A stretch of DNA of 64,000 nucleotides from Cupriavidus sp. YR651. GTDB taxonomy: Bacteria > Pseudomonadota > Gammaproteobacteria > Burkholderiales > Burkholderiaceae. Position 1 is the stretch's first letter. Every line of letters starts with the position of its first letter. The DNA is taken from positions 186,001-250,000 of the forward strand of contig NZ_FMYZ01000007.1 of the NCBI RefSeq assembly GCF_900101625.1. The letters run 5' to 3'. The notes under the pieces are model-generated. The model was not told where the DNA came from and ran no database searches. It saw nothing but the letters and a program-made list of their open reading frames with translations. The position numbers and the translations under genes were made by a program. Below are positions 46,852-55,437 of the stretch, piece by piece.

Positions 46852-47847
46852 ATGGTTCAAGCAATCCGATTTGCCCGCGGACGTCTGTCGAGGGTCGCGC
46901 AGCGAATGCGCGGCAAACCTGACACGACGCTCTCCCTGTCCGCCGTGCTCGCGGCGTACATGCCGCCGCCGTCCGATCTGTCACCGCCCGCCGCCCCGCC
47001 CGTCCGCGCCCACGCCGAATCCGGCAACCGTCCCACCTCCTCCGCCGAGCCCCCCACGCATCGCTACCGCGCCATCTGGCTGTCCGATATCCACCTGGGC
47101 ACGCCGGGCTGCCAGGCCACCTACCTGCTGGACTTCCTGAAGCACAACGAATCGGACGTCCTCTACCTGGTGGGCGACATCATCGATGGCTGGCAGCTGC
47201 GCCGCGGCTGGTACTGGCCGCAGAGCCACAACGACGTGGTGCAGAAGCTGCTGCGCAAGGCACGCAAGGGCACCGATGTCATCTACGTGCCGGGCAACCA
47301 CGACGAAGTGGCGCGCCAGTTCGACGGCATGGCATTCGGCGATATCACCGTGCGCGAGGACGCCATCCACGTCACCGCTACCGGCCGGCGCCTCTGGGTC
47401 GTTCACGGCGACCTGTTCGACGGCGTCGTGCAACACGCCAAATGGCTGGCCTACCTGGGCGATTCGCTCTACACGATGATCCTGGCGATCAACCGCCACT
47501 TCAATCGCGTCCGGACCAAGCTCGGCTTCGAGTACTGGTCGATCTCGCAATACCTGAAGCATCAGGTCAAGAACGCCGTGAGCTACATCAATTCCTTCGA
47601 GCACGCCATGGTGGAAGAAGCGCGCCGCCGCGGCTGCGACGGCGTGGTCTGCGGCCACATCCACAAGGCCGAAATCCGCGAGGTCGACGGCCAGCTCTAC
47701 TGCAACGACGGCGACTGGGTGGAAAGCCTTTCGGCGCTCGTCGAAACGATGGAAGGCGAGCTGAAGATCGTCTACTGGACCACACTGCTCGACCCGCCCG
47801 CCACCACCAGCCGGCGTCGCCGCCGCACCGCCGAGCTCGCCGTCTGA
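46852..47847 (+). CDS. Metallophosphoesterase, PlcP/LpxH-like
   Basis: A calcineurin-type phosphoesterase (331 residues from this start). The metal ligands are in WLSDIHLG, YLVGDIIDGW, VPGNHDE, VVHGDLFD and CGHIHKAE. Automatic naming would be UDP-2,3-diacylglucosamine diphosphatase. However, stretches such as LRRGWYWPQSHNDVVQKLLRKARKG (conserved positions) resemble rhizobial and marine PlcP, a phospholipase that releases diacylglycerol from phospholipids under phosphate limitation. The start at 46852 is preferred because the ATG at 46807 lies in the candidate PhoB box; the first 60 residues are poorly ordered in either case. A glycosyltransferase and a diacylglycerol kinase follow. Confidence 0.85.
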   Translation: MVQAIRFARGRLSRVAQRMRGKPDTTLSLSAVLAAYMPPPSDLSPPAAPPVRAHAESGNRPTSSAEPPTHRYRAIWLSDIHLGTPGCQATYLLDFLKHNESDVLYLVGDIIDGWQLRRGWYWPQSHNDVVQKLLRKARKGTDVIYVPGNHDEVARQFDGMAFGDITVREDAIHVTATGRRLWVVHGDLFDGVVQHAKWLAYLGDSLYTMILAINRHFNRVRTKLGFEYWSISQYLKHQVKNAVSYINSFEHAMVEEARRRGCDGVVCGHIHKAEIREVDGQLYCNDGDWVESLSALVETMEGELKIVYWTTLLDPPATTSRRRRRTAELAV

Positions 47848-47974
47848 TACGGCACAGCAGCATGACTCGCCACGGCCATCCGCCCGACACCGGCGGCATG
47901 CGCCGTCACCACCAACACCGCCACCATTTCGCCACCGCGCAGCCGCCACGGCGCCTCTGCCGCAAGGAGTTTCG

Positions 47975-49105
47975 ATGAGAGTCCTGATTGTCACGGATGC
48001 CTGGGAACCGCAAGTCAATGGCGTGGTTCGCACGCTCAAGTCCACCCGCCGCGAGCTGGAGGCCATGGGCCATACGGTCGACCTGCTGACACCGCTGGAA
48101 TTCAGCACGATACCGTGCCCGACCTACCCCGAAATCCGTCTGTCGCTGCTGCCTTCGGCCAAGGTCCGCCGTCGCATCGACGACTTCCGCCCCGATGCGC
48201 TGCACATCGCCACCGAGGGTCCGCTCGGCCTCGCCGCGCGACGCTACGCAATACGCCATGCGCTGCCGTTCACCACGGCTTACCACACGCGCTTTCCGGA
48301 ATACGTGCAGGCACGCTTCGGCATTCCGCTGGCATGGACCTATCGCTTCCTGCGCTGGTTTCACGGCCCGGCGCGCGCCGTCATGGCGCCCACGCCGGTG
48401 GTGCTGGACGATCTGCATCGCTACGGCATCACGCATGGCGTGCTGTGGACGCGCGGGGTGGATCTGGACGTCTTTACCGCCCAGCGGGCGAACGTCCTGA
48501 ACAGCGCGCATCCGATCTTCCTCTACGTCGGCCGCGTGGCTGTTGAAAAGAATGTCGAGGCCTTCCTGCAACTGGACCTCCCCGGCTCGAAGTGGGTGGT
48601 CGGCGACGGCCCCGCGCTGGCCAGCCTCAAGGCGCGTTATCCATCGGCGAACTACCTGGGCGTCCTGAAGCAGCCCGAGCTCGCCAGGGTGTATGCTTCC
48701 GCTGACGTTTTCGTCTTCCCTAGCCGTACCGATACCTTCGGGCTGGTATTGCTGGAAGCGCTGGCGAGCGGCCTGCCCGTGGCGGCCTATCCCGTGACGG
48801 GCCCGATCGACGTATTGGGTGACAGCCCGGCCGGCGTGATGCACGAGGACTTGCGGGAAGCCTGCCTGGAGGCGCTGCGCATCGACCGCGCCACCGCGCG
48901 CGCGCATGCCGAAAAGTTTTCGTGGCGCGCGGCATCCGAGCAGTTCCTGGCACACCTGCGGCCGCTGCCGGTACCGGCGGCCACCCATGACACTTCGGCG
49001 TCCTCCGCCGCGCACGATCATGTCCAAACCGCACCCCACGCTACCGTCCGACCCGCACCTGTCCAACCCGACCTCCACGCGGGCGGCGGCCGAGCCGGAG
49101 ATTGA
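47975..49105 (+). CDS. Glycosyltransferase, GT4 type, probable glycolipid synthase
   Basis: A 376-residue GT-B fold enzyme. The N-terminal VTDAWEPQVNGVVRTL and the C-terminal nucleotide-sugar block FVFPSRTDTFGLVLLEALASGLPVA (E-x7-E type, about residues 246-270) are typical of GT4. AAGGAG lies 5 bases before the ATG. The last 45 residues are a low-complexity tail that overlaps the dgkA start. Behind a PlcP-like gene it could glycosylate the diacylglycerol formed there (Agt-like), but mannosyltransferases of envelope glycans are alternatives. Confidence 0.85.
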   Translation: MRVLIVTDAWEPQVNGVVRTLKSTRRELEAMGHTVDLLTPLEFSTIPCPTYPEIRLSLLPSAKVRRRIDDFRPDALHIATEGPLGLAARRYAIRHALPFTTAYHTRFPEYVQARFGIPLAWTYRFLRWFHGPARAVMAPTPVVLDDLHRYGITHGVLWTRGVDLDVFTAQRANVLNSAHPIFLYVGRVAVEKNVEAFLQLDLPGSKWVVGDGPALASLKARYPSANYLGVLKQPELARVYASADVFVFPSRTDTFGLVLLEALASGLPVAAYPVTGPIDVLGDSPAGVMHEDLREACLEALRIDRATARAHAEKFSWRAASEQFLAHLRPLPVPAATHDTSASSAAHDHVQTAPHATVRPAPVQPDLHAGGGRAGD

Positions 49106-49517
49106 ATACACGGTCGAAAAGAATCCCCACAAGGGCAACCGCGGCCTGACACGCGCCTGGCATGCGGCGATCAACTCGTTGTCGGGCCTGCGGTTTGCTG
49201 TGCTGGAAGAGAGTGCGTTCCGTCAGGAGCTGACGCTGGTGGTCATCCTGACGCCATGCGCGTTCATTCTGCCGGTGAGCGTCGTCGAACGGATTCTGCT
49301 GCTCAGCACGTTGCTGCTGGTGCTGATTGTCGAGCTATTGAACTCGAGCGTCGAAGCCGCGGTTGACCGCATATCGCTGGAACGTCACAGCCTGTCCAAG
49401 CGGGCGAAGGACTTCGGCAGCGCGGCGGTCATGCTGGCCCTGATCTTGTGCGCGGGCACGTGGATCGCGATCGGCGGGCCGCATGTGGTGAGGTGGGTGG
49501 AGGCCTGGGTGGGCTGA
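49020..49517 (+). CDS. dgkA: Diacylglycerol kinase
   Basis: A DgkA-type integral membrane kinase (165 residues from this start) that phosphorylates diacylglycerol to phosphatidic acid. The conserved block ELLNSSVEAAVDRISLERH with KRAKDFGSAAVML (about residues 105-140) has the catalytic Glu/Asn/Asp, and three membrane helices are seen. The N-terminus is about 40 residues longer than in E. coli and lies in a part that overlaps the preceding gene by 86 bases. The ATG at 49020 is a choice without a good ribosome site; 48987 is another option. Confidence 0.88.
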   Translation: MSKPHPTLPSDPHLSNPTSTRAAAEPEIEYTVEKNPHKGNRGLTRAWHAAINSLSGLRFAVLEESAFRQELTLVVILTPCAFILPVSVVERILLLSTLLLVLIVELLNSSVEAAVDRISLERHSLSKRAKDFGSAAVMLALILCAGTWIAIGGPHVVRWVEAWVG

Positions 49518-49526
49518 CGAACGACG

Positions 49527-50111
49527 CTAGGTTTGCTTCCGCCCCTGCTGCCACTTGTCCACGTGGACGCGCGGCGCGGCGGCAAGCCTGCCCAGCAGGT
49601 CGGCCGGTGTCTCGGCGACATGCAGCATCTCCGCATGCACCTGCTTCAGGAAGCCTTCACCCACCGCATGGTTCAGGAATCCGAGCATGCCGTCATAGAA
49701 GCCTGCCACGTTGAGCAGGCCGACAGGCTTGTCGTGGTAGCCCAGCTGCAGCCACGTAAAGGTTTCGAACAACTCCTCGAACGTGCCCACGCCACCCGGC
49801 ATCGCGATAAAGGCATCCGCGCGGTCAGCCATCATCTGCTTCCGCTCGTGCATGTTGCGCACGACATGCAGCTCGGTCAGGCCGCGGTGCCCCACTTCCT
49901 TCTGCATCAGCGCATCGGGAATCACGCCGATGGCCGCGCCACCGTGCGCCATCACGCTATCCGCGACGATGCCCATCAGGCCGACCTTGCCGCCGCCATA
50001 GACCAGCGCCAGGCTTTGCTCGGCCATGGCCTTGCCCAGCGCGCGGGCGGCGTCCGCATACTCGGGACGATGACCGGGGCTGGACCCGCAATACACGCAA
50101 ACGGATTTCAC
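49527..50111 (-). CDS. LOG family nucleotide 5'-monophosphate phosphoribohydrolase
   Basis: A 194-residue Rossmann-like protein of the TIGR00730/LOG family. The signature PGGVGTFEELFETFTW (about residues 107-122) with preceding RKQM holds the catalytic Arg and Glu. LOG proteins cleave the base from nucleoside monophosphates, including cytokinin ribotides in plant-linked organisms; in most bacteria the true substrate is unclear. The start overlaps the stop codon of the TetR gene by four bases. It converges with dgkA. Confidence 0.9.
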   Translation of the reverse strand: MKSVCVYCGSSPGHRPEYADAARALGKAMAEQSLALVYGGGKVGLMGIVADSVMAHGGAAIGVIPDALMQKEVGHRGLTELHVVRNMHERKQMMADRADAFIAMPGGVGTFEELFETFTWLQLGYHDKPVGLLNVAGFYDGMLGFLNHAVGEGFLKQVHAEMLHVAETPADLLGRLAAAPRVHVDKWQQGRKQT

Positions 50112-50818
50112 TTCTTGTCCTTCTCGGCTTTTGCGGCGTCCGCCTCTGCCTTGGCGGCGGCGTACTCGCGCGCGAGTTGGTCAAATGCCTCGCGCGCCTT
50201 GCCGCGCAGGTACGGCGCCAGGATCGAAAAGATGTGATAGCTCGACCCGTGGAGATAGCCACGAATCTGCTCGGGATCGTTGTACTGGCGCGGGTGCTGC
50301 ACGAACTGGAAAGACAGCCAGTAGGTGGCGATCACCACGATGTTGGTGCAGATGGCGTCCACCTGCTCGGGCGTCGCCTCCATGTCGCCGTCCTCCTGGA
50401 ACTGGCGGCAGATTTCCAGCGCAAACCGCTTCTTCTGTTCCACGATCCGCTTGAAGTTGGTCTCCAGCATGCGGTTACGGGCCAGCAGATCGTTGATATC
50501 GCGATACAGGAATCGGTAGTTCCACAAGAACTCGGACATGTACTGCAGGTAGCCCCAGCTTTCGCCCAGCGTAGCCTTGTGATCCTCCGGCATCTTCAGG
50601 CGGCGCTCCATCTCCTGCTCGAAGCGCACGAAGATGGAGTTGATGATGTCGTCCTTGTTGCGGAAGTGATAGTAGAGATTGCCAGGGCTGATCTCCATGG
50701 CCTCCGCGATCGTCGTAGTGGTGACGTTGGGCTCGCCCAGCTCGTTGAACAGGCGCAGCGAGACGTCGAGGATGCGGTCTCGGGTTCGACGCGGAGCAGC
50801 TTGCGGTTTGGCTTCCAT
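50108..50818 (-). CDS. TetR/AcrR family transcriptional regulator
   Basis: A 236-residue repressor-type regulator. The N-terminal HTH covers about residues 13-60 (RILDVSLRLFNELGEPNVTT, then AMEISPGNLYYHFRNKDDI). The ligand domain has the conserved WNYRFLYRDINDLLARN. The C-terminus is a charged Ala/Lys/Glu helix. It overlaps the LOG gene start and probably controls this two-gene unit; its ligand is unknown. Confidence 0.9.
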   Translation of the reverse strand: MEAKPQAAPRRTRDRILDVSLRLFNELGEPNVTTTTIAEAMEISPGNLYYHFRNKDDIINSIFVRFEQEMERRLKMPEDHKATLGESWGYLQYMSEFLWNYRFLYRDINDLLARNRMLETNFKRIVEQKKRFALEICRQFQEDGDMEATPEQVDAICTNIVVIATYWLSFQFVQHPRQYNDPEQIRGYLHGSSYHIFSILAPYLRGKAREAFDQLAREYAAAKAEADAAKAEKDKK

Positions 50819-50972
50819 GGGCTCAGGACAGACTTTGAATCGGCAGGATTGGGATTATAAGCAATCGGCCCGGCGAGGCCCGGCCGATGCGACGAGAGCG
50901 CCACCGCGACATCCGCAGGGGCGCTCGAAGATGAATCCGGCGGCAACGCCAGGGCGCGACCGGGGGGCCGGC

Positions 50973-51575
50973 TCAGAACGATGACCCCGGCTTCTTCAGG
51001 AACGCCAGCTCCTCGGCGGTACTCGTCCTGCCCAGCACCGCGTTGCGGTGCGGGAACCGTCCGAACCGGGCAATGATCTCGCGATGCTTCACCGCCCACT
51101 CCACGGCATCCACGGTGCCTCCGCTGTCTTCCCGCAGTGCGATGGACTCGCGTACCGAAATATCCTGGGCGTCCATGGATTCCGCGTGCTCGAACGGCAG
51201 GTAGCAGAACATGCGATGCCAGGGCGTGGGCAATTGCCGGTCCCACCCGAGTTCCAGCATGCGGCGAGCCAGCTCCAGCGCGCGGCCATCCGTGGCGAAG
51301 CTGCGCGGATCGCCGCGGAACATGTTGCGCGGAAACTGATCCAGCAGCACGATGCGCGCGCAGGCGCCCTCGGGCGTCGCCGACCAGCCCTCGGCGGCGC
51401 CGTCATCGGCTGCCTGCCACAGTGGCAAGAACTTGTCGCAGATCGCCGCATCGAAGGCGTCGTCCTTGGCAAACCACTCGCGTCGCGACACACTCCAGAT
51501 CGCCGAGCCCGGCGTGCCAAACCAGAAGTCCAGCAGCTGCACGGCCTGGGCCGGCACCGCGCTATCGCTGGACAT
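50973..51575 (-). CDS. DUF924 family protein
   Basis: A 200-residue helical (TPR-like) protein. The blocks LLDQFPRNMFRGDPRSFATD and FCYLPFEHAESMDAQ are the DUF924 signature, and FWFG near the N-terminus is also conserved. The function is not known. It overlaps the hemoglobin gene by 14 bases, which suggests co-expression. Confidence 0.9.
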   Translation of the reverse strand: MSSDSAVPAQAVQLLDFWFGTPGSAIWSVSRREWFAKDDAFDAAICDKFLPLWQAADDGAAEGWSATPEGACARIVLLDQFPRNMFRGDPRSFATDGRALELARRMLELGWDRQLPTPWHRMFCYLPFEHAESMDAQDISVRESIALREDSGGTVDAVEWAVKHREIIARFGRFPHRNAVLGRTSTAEELAFLKKPGSSF

Positions 51576-51990
51576 TGCGCATCCAGTCCGCAGTCTGGAA
51601 GAACGCCTGCATCAGGCGCAACTGCAGGTCTTCCGGCAGGTTGACGTCCTGCATCGCCAGCGCCATGCAGCGCATCCACTGGTCGCGCTCGCTGGTGCCG
51701 ATCTCGAAGGGCATATGGCGCGCGCGCAGGCGCGGGTGGCCGAACCGGTCGATAAAGTGGTTGGGGCCGCCCAGCCAGCCGCACAGGAACCAGAACAGCT
51801 TGTCGCGCGACCCGTCAAGCGACGGCGGATGCAGCGCGCGCAGACCCGCGAACTGCGTCTCCAGGTCCATCAGGTCATAAAACCGGTCGACCAGTTCGCG
51901 CACACGCGCTTCACCGCCCACCAGTTCGTAGGCAGTCACTTCCTTGCCTTCGCTCTGGGCGTCGGGCTTGTCGTTGGAATCGGTACTCAT
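51562..51990 (-). CDS. Group II truncated hemoglobin
   Basis: A 142-residue globin of the TrHbII (YjbI-like) group. The proximal His92 lies in LRARHMPFEIG and Trp105 (position G8) in DQWMRCMALAM, both typical. FYDLMD at about residue 37 matches helix B, and a 2-over-2 fold is expected. Such globins bind O2 and may detoxify NO or peroxide. The ATG at 51990 is preferred over an upstream TTG at 51996. It is followed by DUF924. Confidence 0.9.
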   Translation of the reverse strand: MSTDSNDKPDAQSEGKEVTAYELVGGEARVRELVDRFYDLMDLETQFAGLRALHPPSLDGSRDKLFWFLCGWLGGPNHFIDRFGHPRLRARHMPFEIGTSERDQWMRCMALAMQDVNLPEDLQLRLMQAFFQTADWMRNVQR

Positions 51991-52023
51991 TGGCAATAGG
52001 AATGCGAACAGGCTGCGCGGTGA

Positions 52024-54633
52024 TCAGACATCACGCAGCGTCGCCAGCGCCGGCTGGCGCAACACCTCGCGCAATCCCAGCCAGCCGCCGGCAAAAGCGC
52101 ACAGCATGCCAGAAACCACGCCGATCGGTACGATCCATCCGTTGAAGCGATACGGGAAATCGAACACGAACTGCGACAGCCCCCAGCCCACCGCGATGGC
52201 GCCAAGACTGGCCAGCAGCCCCGCCAGCCCGCCCACCACGAGAAATTCCGCGTACTGTGTCTGCCGCACCAGCGCCGCGGACGCGCCAAGCGCCTTGAGC
52301 AACCCGGCGTCGCGCTTGCGCTCGTCGCGCGCACCGGACAGTGCCGCATACAGCACCGTCACGCCGGCCAGCAGCGTAAAGACAAACAGAAACTCCACCG
52401 CGGCGATCACCTGGTCGAGGATGTCCTGAATCTGTCGCAAGATCAGGTCGGTATTGACGACGGTGATGTTCGGGAACGCGGCAGTCAGCCGGTTGCCCAG
52501 CGATGCCTTGGCCGGCGGCAGGTGGAACGCGGTGATGTAGGTCTCGGGCAGCCCCTGCATCTTGTCCGTGGGCAGGATCACGAAGAAGTTGACGCGCATC
52601 GAGCCCCAGTCGAGCTTGCGCAGCGACGTCACCGGCGCCTCCACGGTCTGGCCGGCGACATCGAAACGCAGCGTATCGCCCAGCTTGATGTGGAGCGTCT
52701 TGGCGATACCCTCCTCCACCGACGCGCCGCCTGATCCACCCGACCAGCGGCCGGCGATCACCTGATTGCCCTCGGGCAGCGTGTCCGTATAGGACAGGTT
52801 GAACTCGCGCTCCACCAGGTTGCGCGCGCGTCCGTCAGGGTACGTGTTCGCCTGGATCGGTCGGTCGTCGATATGGGTCAGGCGGCCGCGCACCATCGGG
52901 TACAGCAGGTCTCTGACGCCGTTCGTCGCCAGCATCGCGCGCAGCGGGTCTCGCTGGTCAGGCTGGATGTTGATGATGAAGCGATTGGGGGCGTCGGCCG
53001 GGGTGGCGTTGCGCCAGGAATCGATCAGGTCGTTGCGTGTCATGCCGAGCAGCAACAGCGCCATCAGCCCCACGGCCAGCGCCACGGTCTGCAACACCGT
53101 CACGCCGCGCCGGCGCTCCAGCACGGCCAGCGCAAAACGCCAGCCCACGCTGCCACGGGCCCGGCCACGCATGCCGCGTGACAGCGCGAGCAACAGGCCC
53201 AGTGCCAGCAGCGCGAAGACGATGCCCGCGCCGACAAACCCGCCGGCAGTGGTCAGTCCGAGCTTCAGGTCGCGCGCGGCCACCAGCAGCAGGCCGACAA
53301 AGGCGCCAAGCCCCAACGCATACGCCACCCATGCCGAAACGGGGGGCAGGCCGATATCGCGCCGCAGCACACGTAGCGGCGCCACGCGCGTCAGCGCCAG
53401 CAGCGGCGGCAGTGCAAAACCCACCAGCAGCACCAGCCCCGCCGCAACGCCGACCAGGGCCGGCACCACCGACGGATGGGGCAACGAGACCCGCAGCAGG
53501 CCACCAAGCGACATCAGCAAGCCGTAGTGGGCCAGATAGCCCAGCGCCACGCCGACGATCGCCCCGCAGGTGCCGAGCACCAGGAATTCGAGGCCGAATG
53601 CCGCCAAAATTTGCTGGCGCGACAGCCCCAGGCACTTGTAGACCGCGCACGCGTCGGTGTGGCGCTGCATGTAGCGCCGCGCGGACATGGCGATGGCCAC
53701 GGCGGCGATCATCGACGACAGCACCGCCACCAGCGACAGAAAGCGTTCGGCGCGATCGAGCGTGGCGCGCATTTGCGGCTGCCCCGATTCCAGCGACTCC
53801 ACGCGCGTGTTGCGCAGGTGGCGCCGCTCGATCTCCGCGGTGGCCCACTGGCGATACGCATCGCCGGCCGCATCGGGCCCGGCCACCAGCAGGCGGTAGG
53901 TCACGCGGCTGCCCCAGCCGATCAGCTTGGTGGCTTCCAGATCGGACAGCGGCAGCAGCACGCGCGGCGCGAAGTTCATGAAGCCCGCGCCACGGTCCAG
54001 TTCCTGCGTGATGATCCGGTCGATACGAAAGGTCTTGCTGCCAAGCTGGAGGCCGTCGCCCACACGAACGCCCAGCGCACCGAGCAACGCCTCGTCGACC
54101 CAGACCGTGCCGGATGCGGGAATCTCCTCGGCGGCTTGCTCGGCCCCGCCCGGCTCCGTGGCCACCTTGAGACGGCCGCGCAGCGGGTAGCCATCGGTCA
54201 CCGCCTTGAGCGCAGCGAGCTGGCTTGTCGCCTCGCCGCCTCCGCCTGTGGCCCCACCAGTAGCCCCACCCCCGGCCGGCCCGTTGCCGTTGCCGCCAAC
54301 GCGCGCCGTCGCCATGCTCGGGAACGTGACGGTCTGCGCCACCTGCAAGCCGTCCTGCTTCGCGCGGTCCGAGAAAGCAGCGTCGAACGGCTGGTCGGAA
54401 ATCAGCAGCACGTCGGCGGCGATCATCTGGCGCGCATCGCGCTCCAGCCCCAGCCGCATGCGATCGGCCAGAAACCCCACACTCGTCAGCGCCGCCACGG
54501 CCAGCACCAGCGCAAACAGCAGCAACGTCAACTCGCCGGCCAGCCAGTCGCGCCGGGCCATGCGCAACGCCTGGTGCCAGGCGGAAAAACGGGTCTCGGG
54601 GGCGATGGGTGCGGCGGCGGACTCAGTCGGCAT
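52024..54633 (-). CDS. ABC transporter permease, FtsX/YbbP type
   Basis: An 869-residue membrane protein with two FtsX domains, each with a group of membrane helices, and large periplasmic MacB-like parts. A first helix at about residues 35-55 (LLLFALVLAVAALTSVGF) is followed by a Gly-rich loop (around residues 110-135) that is low in complexity. It resembles E. coli YbbP, which works with the ATPase YbbA in lipid-related extrusion. No ATPase gene is in this neighbourhood. The start at 54633 gives a normal N-terminus; a frame from 54750 overlaps DUF4126. Confidence 0.88.
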   Translation of the reverse strand: MPTESAAAPIAPETRFSAWHQALRMARRDWLAGELTLLLFALVLAVAALTSVGFLADRMRLGLERDARQMIAADVLLISDQPFDAAFSDRAKQDGLQVAQTVTFPSMATARVGGNGNGPAGGGATGGATGGGGEATSQLAALKAVTDGYPLRGRLKVATEPGGAEQAAEEIPASGTVWVDEALLGALGVRVGDGLQLGSKTFRIDRIITQELDRGAGFMNFAPRVLLPLSDLEATKLIGWGSRVTYRLLVAGPDAAGDAYRQWATAEIERRHLRNTRVESLESGQPQMRATLDRAERFLSLVAVLSSMIAAVAIAMSARRYMQRHTDACAVYKCLGLSRQQILAAFGLEFLVLGTCGAIVGVALGYLAHYGLLMSLGGLLRVSLPHPSVVPALVGVAAGLVLLVGFALPPLLALTRVAPLRVLRRDIGLPPVSAWVAYALGLGAFVGLLLVAARDLKLGLTTAGGFVGAGIVFALLALGLLLALSRGMRGRARGSVGWRFALAVLERRRGVTVLQTVALAVGLMALLLLGMTRNDLIDSWRNATPADAPNRFIINIQPDQRDPLRAMLATNGVRDLLYPMVRGRLTHIDDRPIQANTYPDGRARNLVEREFNLSYTDTLPEGNQVIAGRWSGGSGGASVEEGIAKTLHIKLGDTLRFDVAGQTVEAPVTSLRKLDWGSMRVNFFVILPTDKMQGLPETYITAFHLPPAKASLGNRLTAAFPNITVVNTDLILRQIQDILDQVIAAVEFLFVFTLLAGVTVLYAALSGARDERKRDAGLLKALGASAALVRQTQYAEFLVVGGLAGLLASLGAIAVGWGLSQFVFDFPYRFNGWIVPIGVVSGMLCAFAGGWLGLREVLRQPALATLRDV

Positions 54634-54688
54634 CAGGCGATCTTCGGGTAGGCGGTTCAGCGTGGACGGTATGGGGAGAGCGGAGATG

Positions 54689-55291
54689 TCATGGCCTGCG
54701 CGGCGGGCTGCCGGCGCCGCCGCGCAGGCTGGCGTGGAGCCGCCGCACACCGCGCCAGAGCCTGGGAATCAGCCACACCGCCACAATCAGGAACAGGGCC
54801 AGCAGGATCAGGAAGACAACGGGCAAGAAGAAGGCCAGCAGCAGTCCGCCGGTGGCCGTCACATCCTCGGTAAACGACGCCACCCAGTTCGAAAATGGTT
54901 CCGGCGAGACATTGATCAGCGCGCGCGTGCCAGCCTTAGTGGCGTGCGCGGCGCCGGCCAGGGTGCCGCCGATCAAGCCGGCGGCCACCATCCATTGCGG
55001 ATCGAGCTGGCCGAATGCGGCCGCGGCCAGGATTGCGCCGGCAGGGATGCGGATAAAGGTCTGGATGCCGTCCCAGACGGTATCGAAGCCCGGCACCTTG
55101 TCGGCGACGAATTCGGCAACGGCCAGCACCCCGGCCACGCCGATGACCCACCAGGACTCCAGCACCTGGAGCCCGGGGGGCAACGCGAGCCAACCCACGC
55201 GGGCCAGCAGCCCGGCGGCCAGCACGGCCAGGTAGAGACGCAATCCGCTGGCCCAGGACATGCCCGCGGCCAGCGCGGCGGTTTCCAGCAT
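54689..55291 (-). CDS. DUF4126 membrane protein
   Basis: A 200-residue inner-membrane protein. Stretches MSWASGLRLYLAVLAAGLL and VADKVPGFDTVWDGIQTFIR, and the Gly-rich GGTLAGAAHATKAGTRALIN, are typical of DUF4126. Five or more membrane segments are seen, and the C-terminus is basic. GAGGAGG lies before the ATG at 55291. The function is unknown. It precedes the FtsX-type permease by 55 bases. Confidence 0.85.
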   Translation of the reverse strand: MLETAALAAGMSWASGLRLYLAVLAAGLLARVGWLALPPGLQVLESWWVIGVAGVLAVAEFVADKVPGFDTVWDGIQTFIRIPAGAILAAAAFGQLDPQWMVAAGLIGGTLAGAAHATKAGTRALINVSPEPFSNWVASFTEDVTATGGLLLAFFLPVVFLILLALFLIVAVWLIPRLWRGVRRLHASLRGGAGSPPRRP

Positions 55292-55355
55292 GAGCCTCCT
55301 CGCGATGACATCCGGCAGCGCCGGCGGCGCCGCTTGTCGAGGAGTGTAATACGGC

Positions 55356-55420
55356 CTGACCTCGCAGGCTGACCTCACCGGCCAACCTCGTCGGCCAACC
55401 TCACGGGCCGACCCTGCGGG
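55356..55420. repeat. Imperfect 13-base tandem repeat, five copies
   Basis: Five 13-base units stand head to tail between the DUF4126 start and the regulator stop: ctgacctcgcagg, ctgacctcaccgg, ccaacctcgtcgg, ccaacctcacggg and ccgaccctgcggg. Neighbouring copies differ at 3-5 positions. A degenerate sixth copy may follow. The repeat is outside any gene and resembles a small minisatellite. Confidence 0.75.
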
Positions 55421-55437
55421 CAAACCCCGACCCGCGA

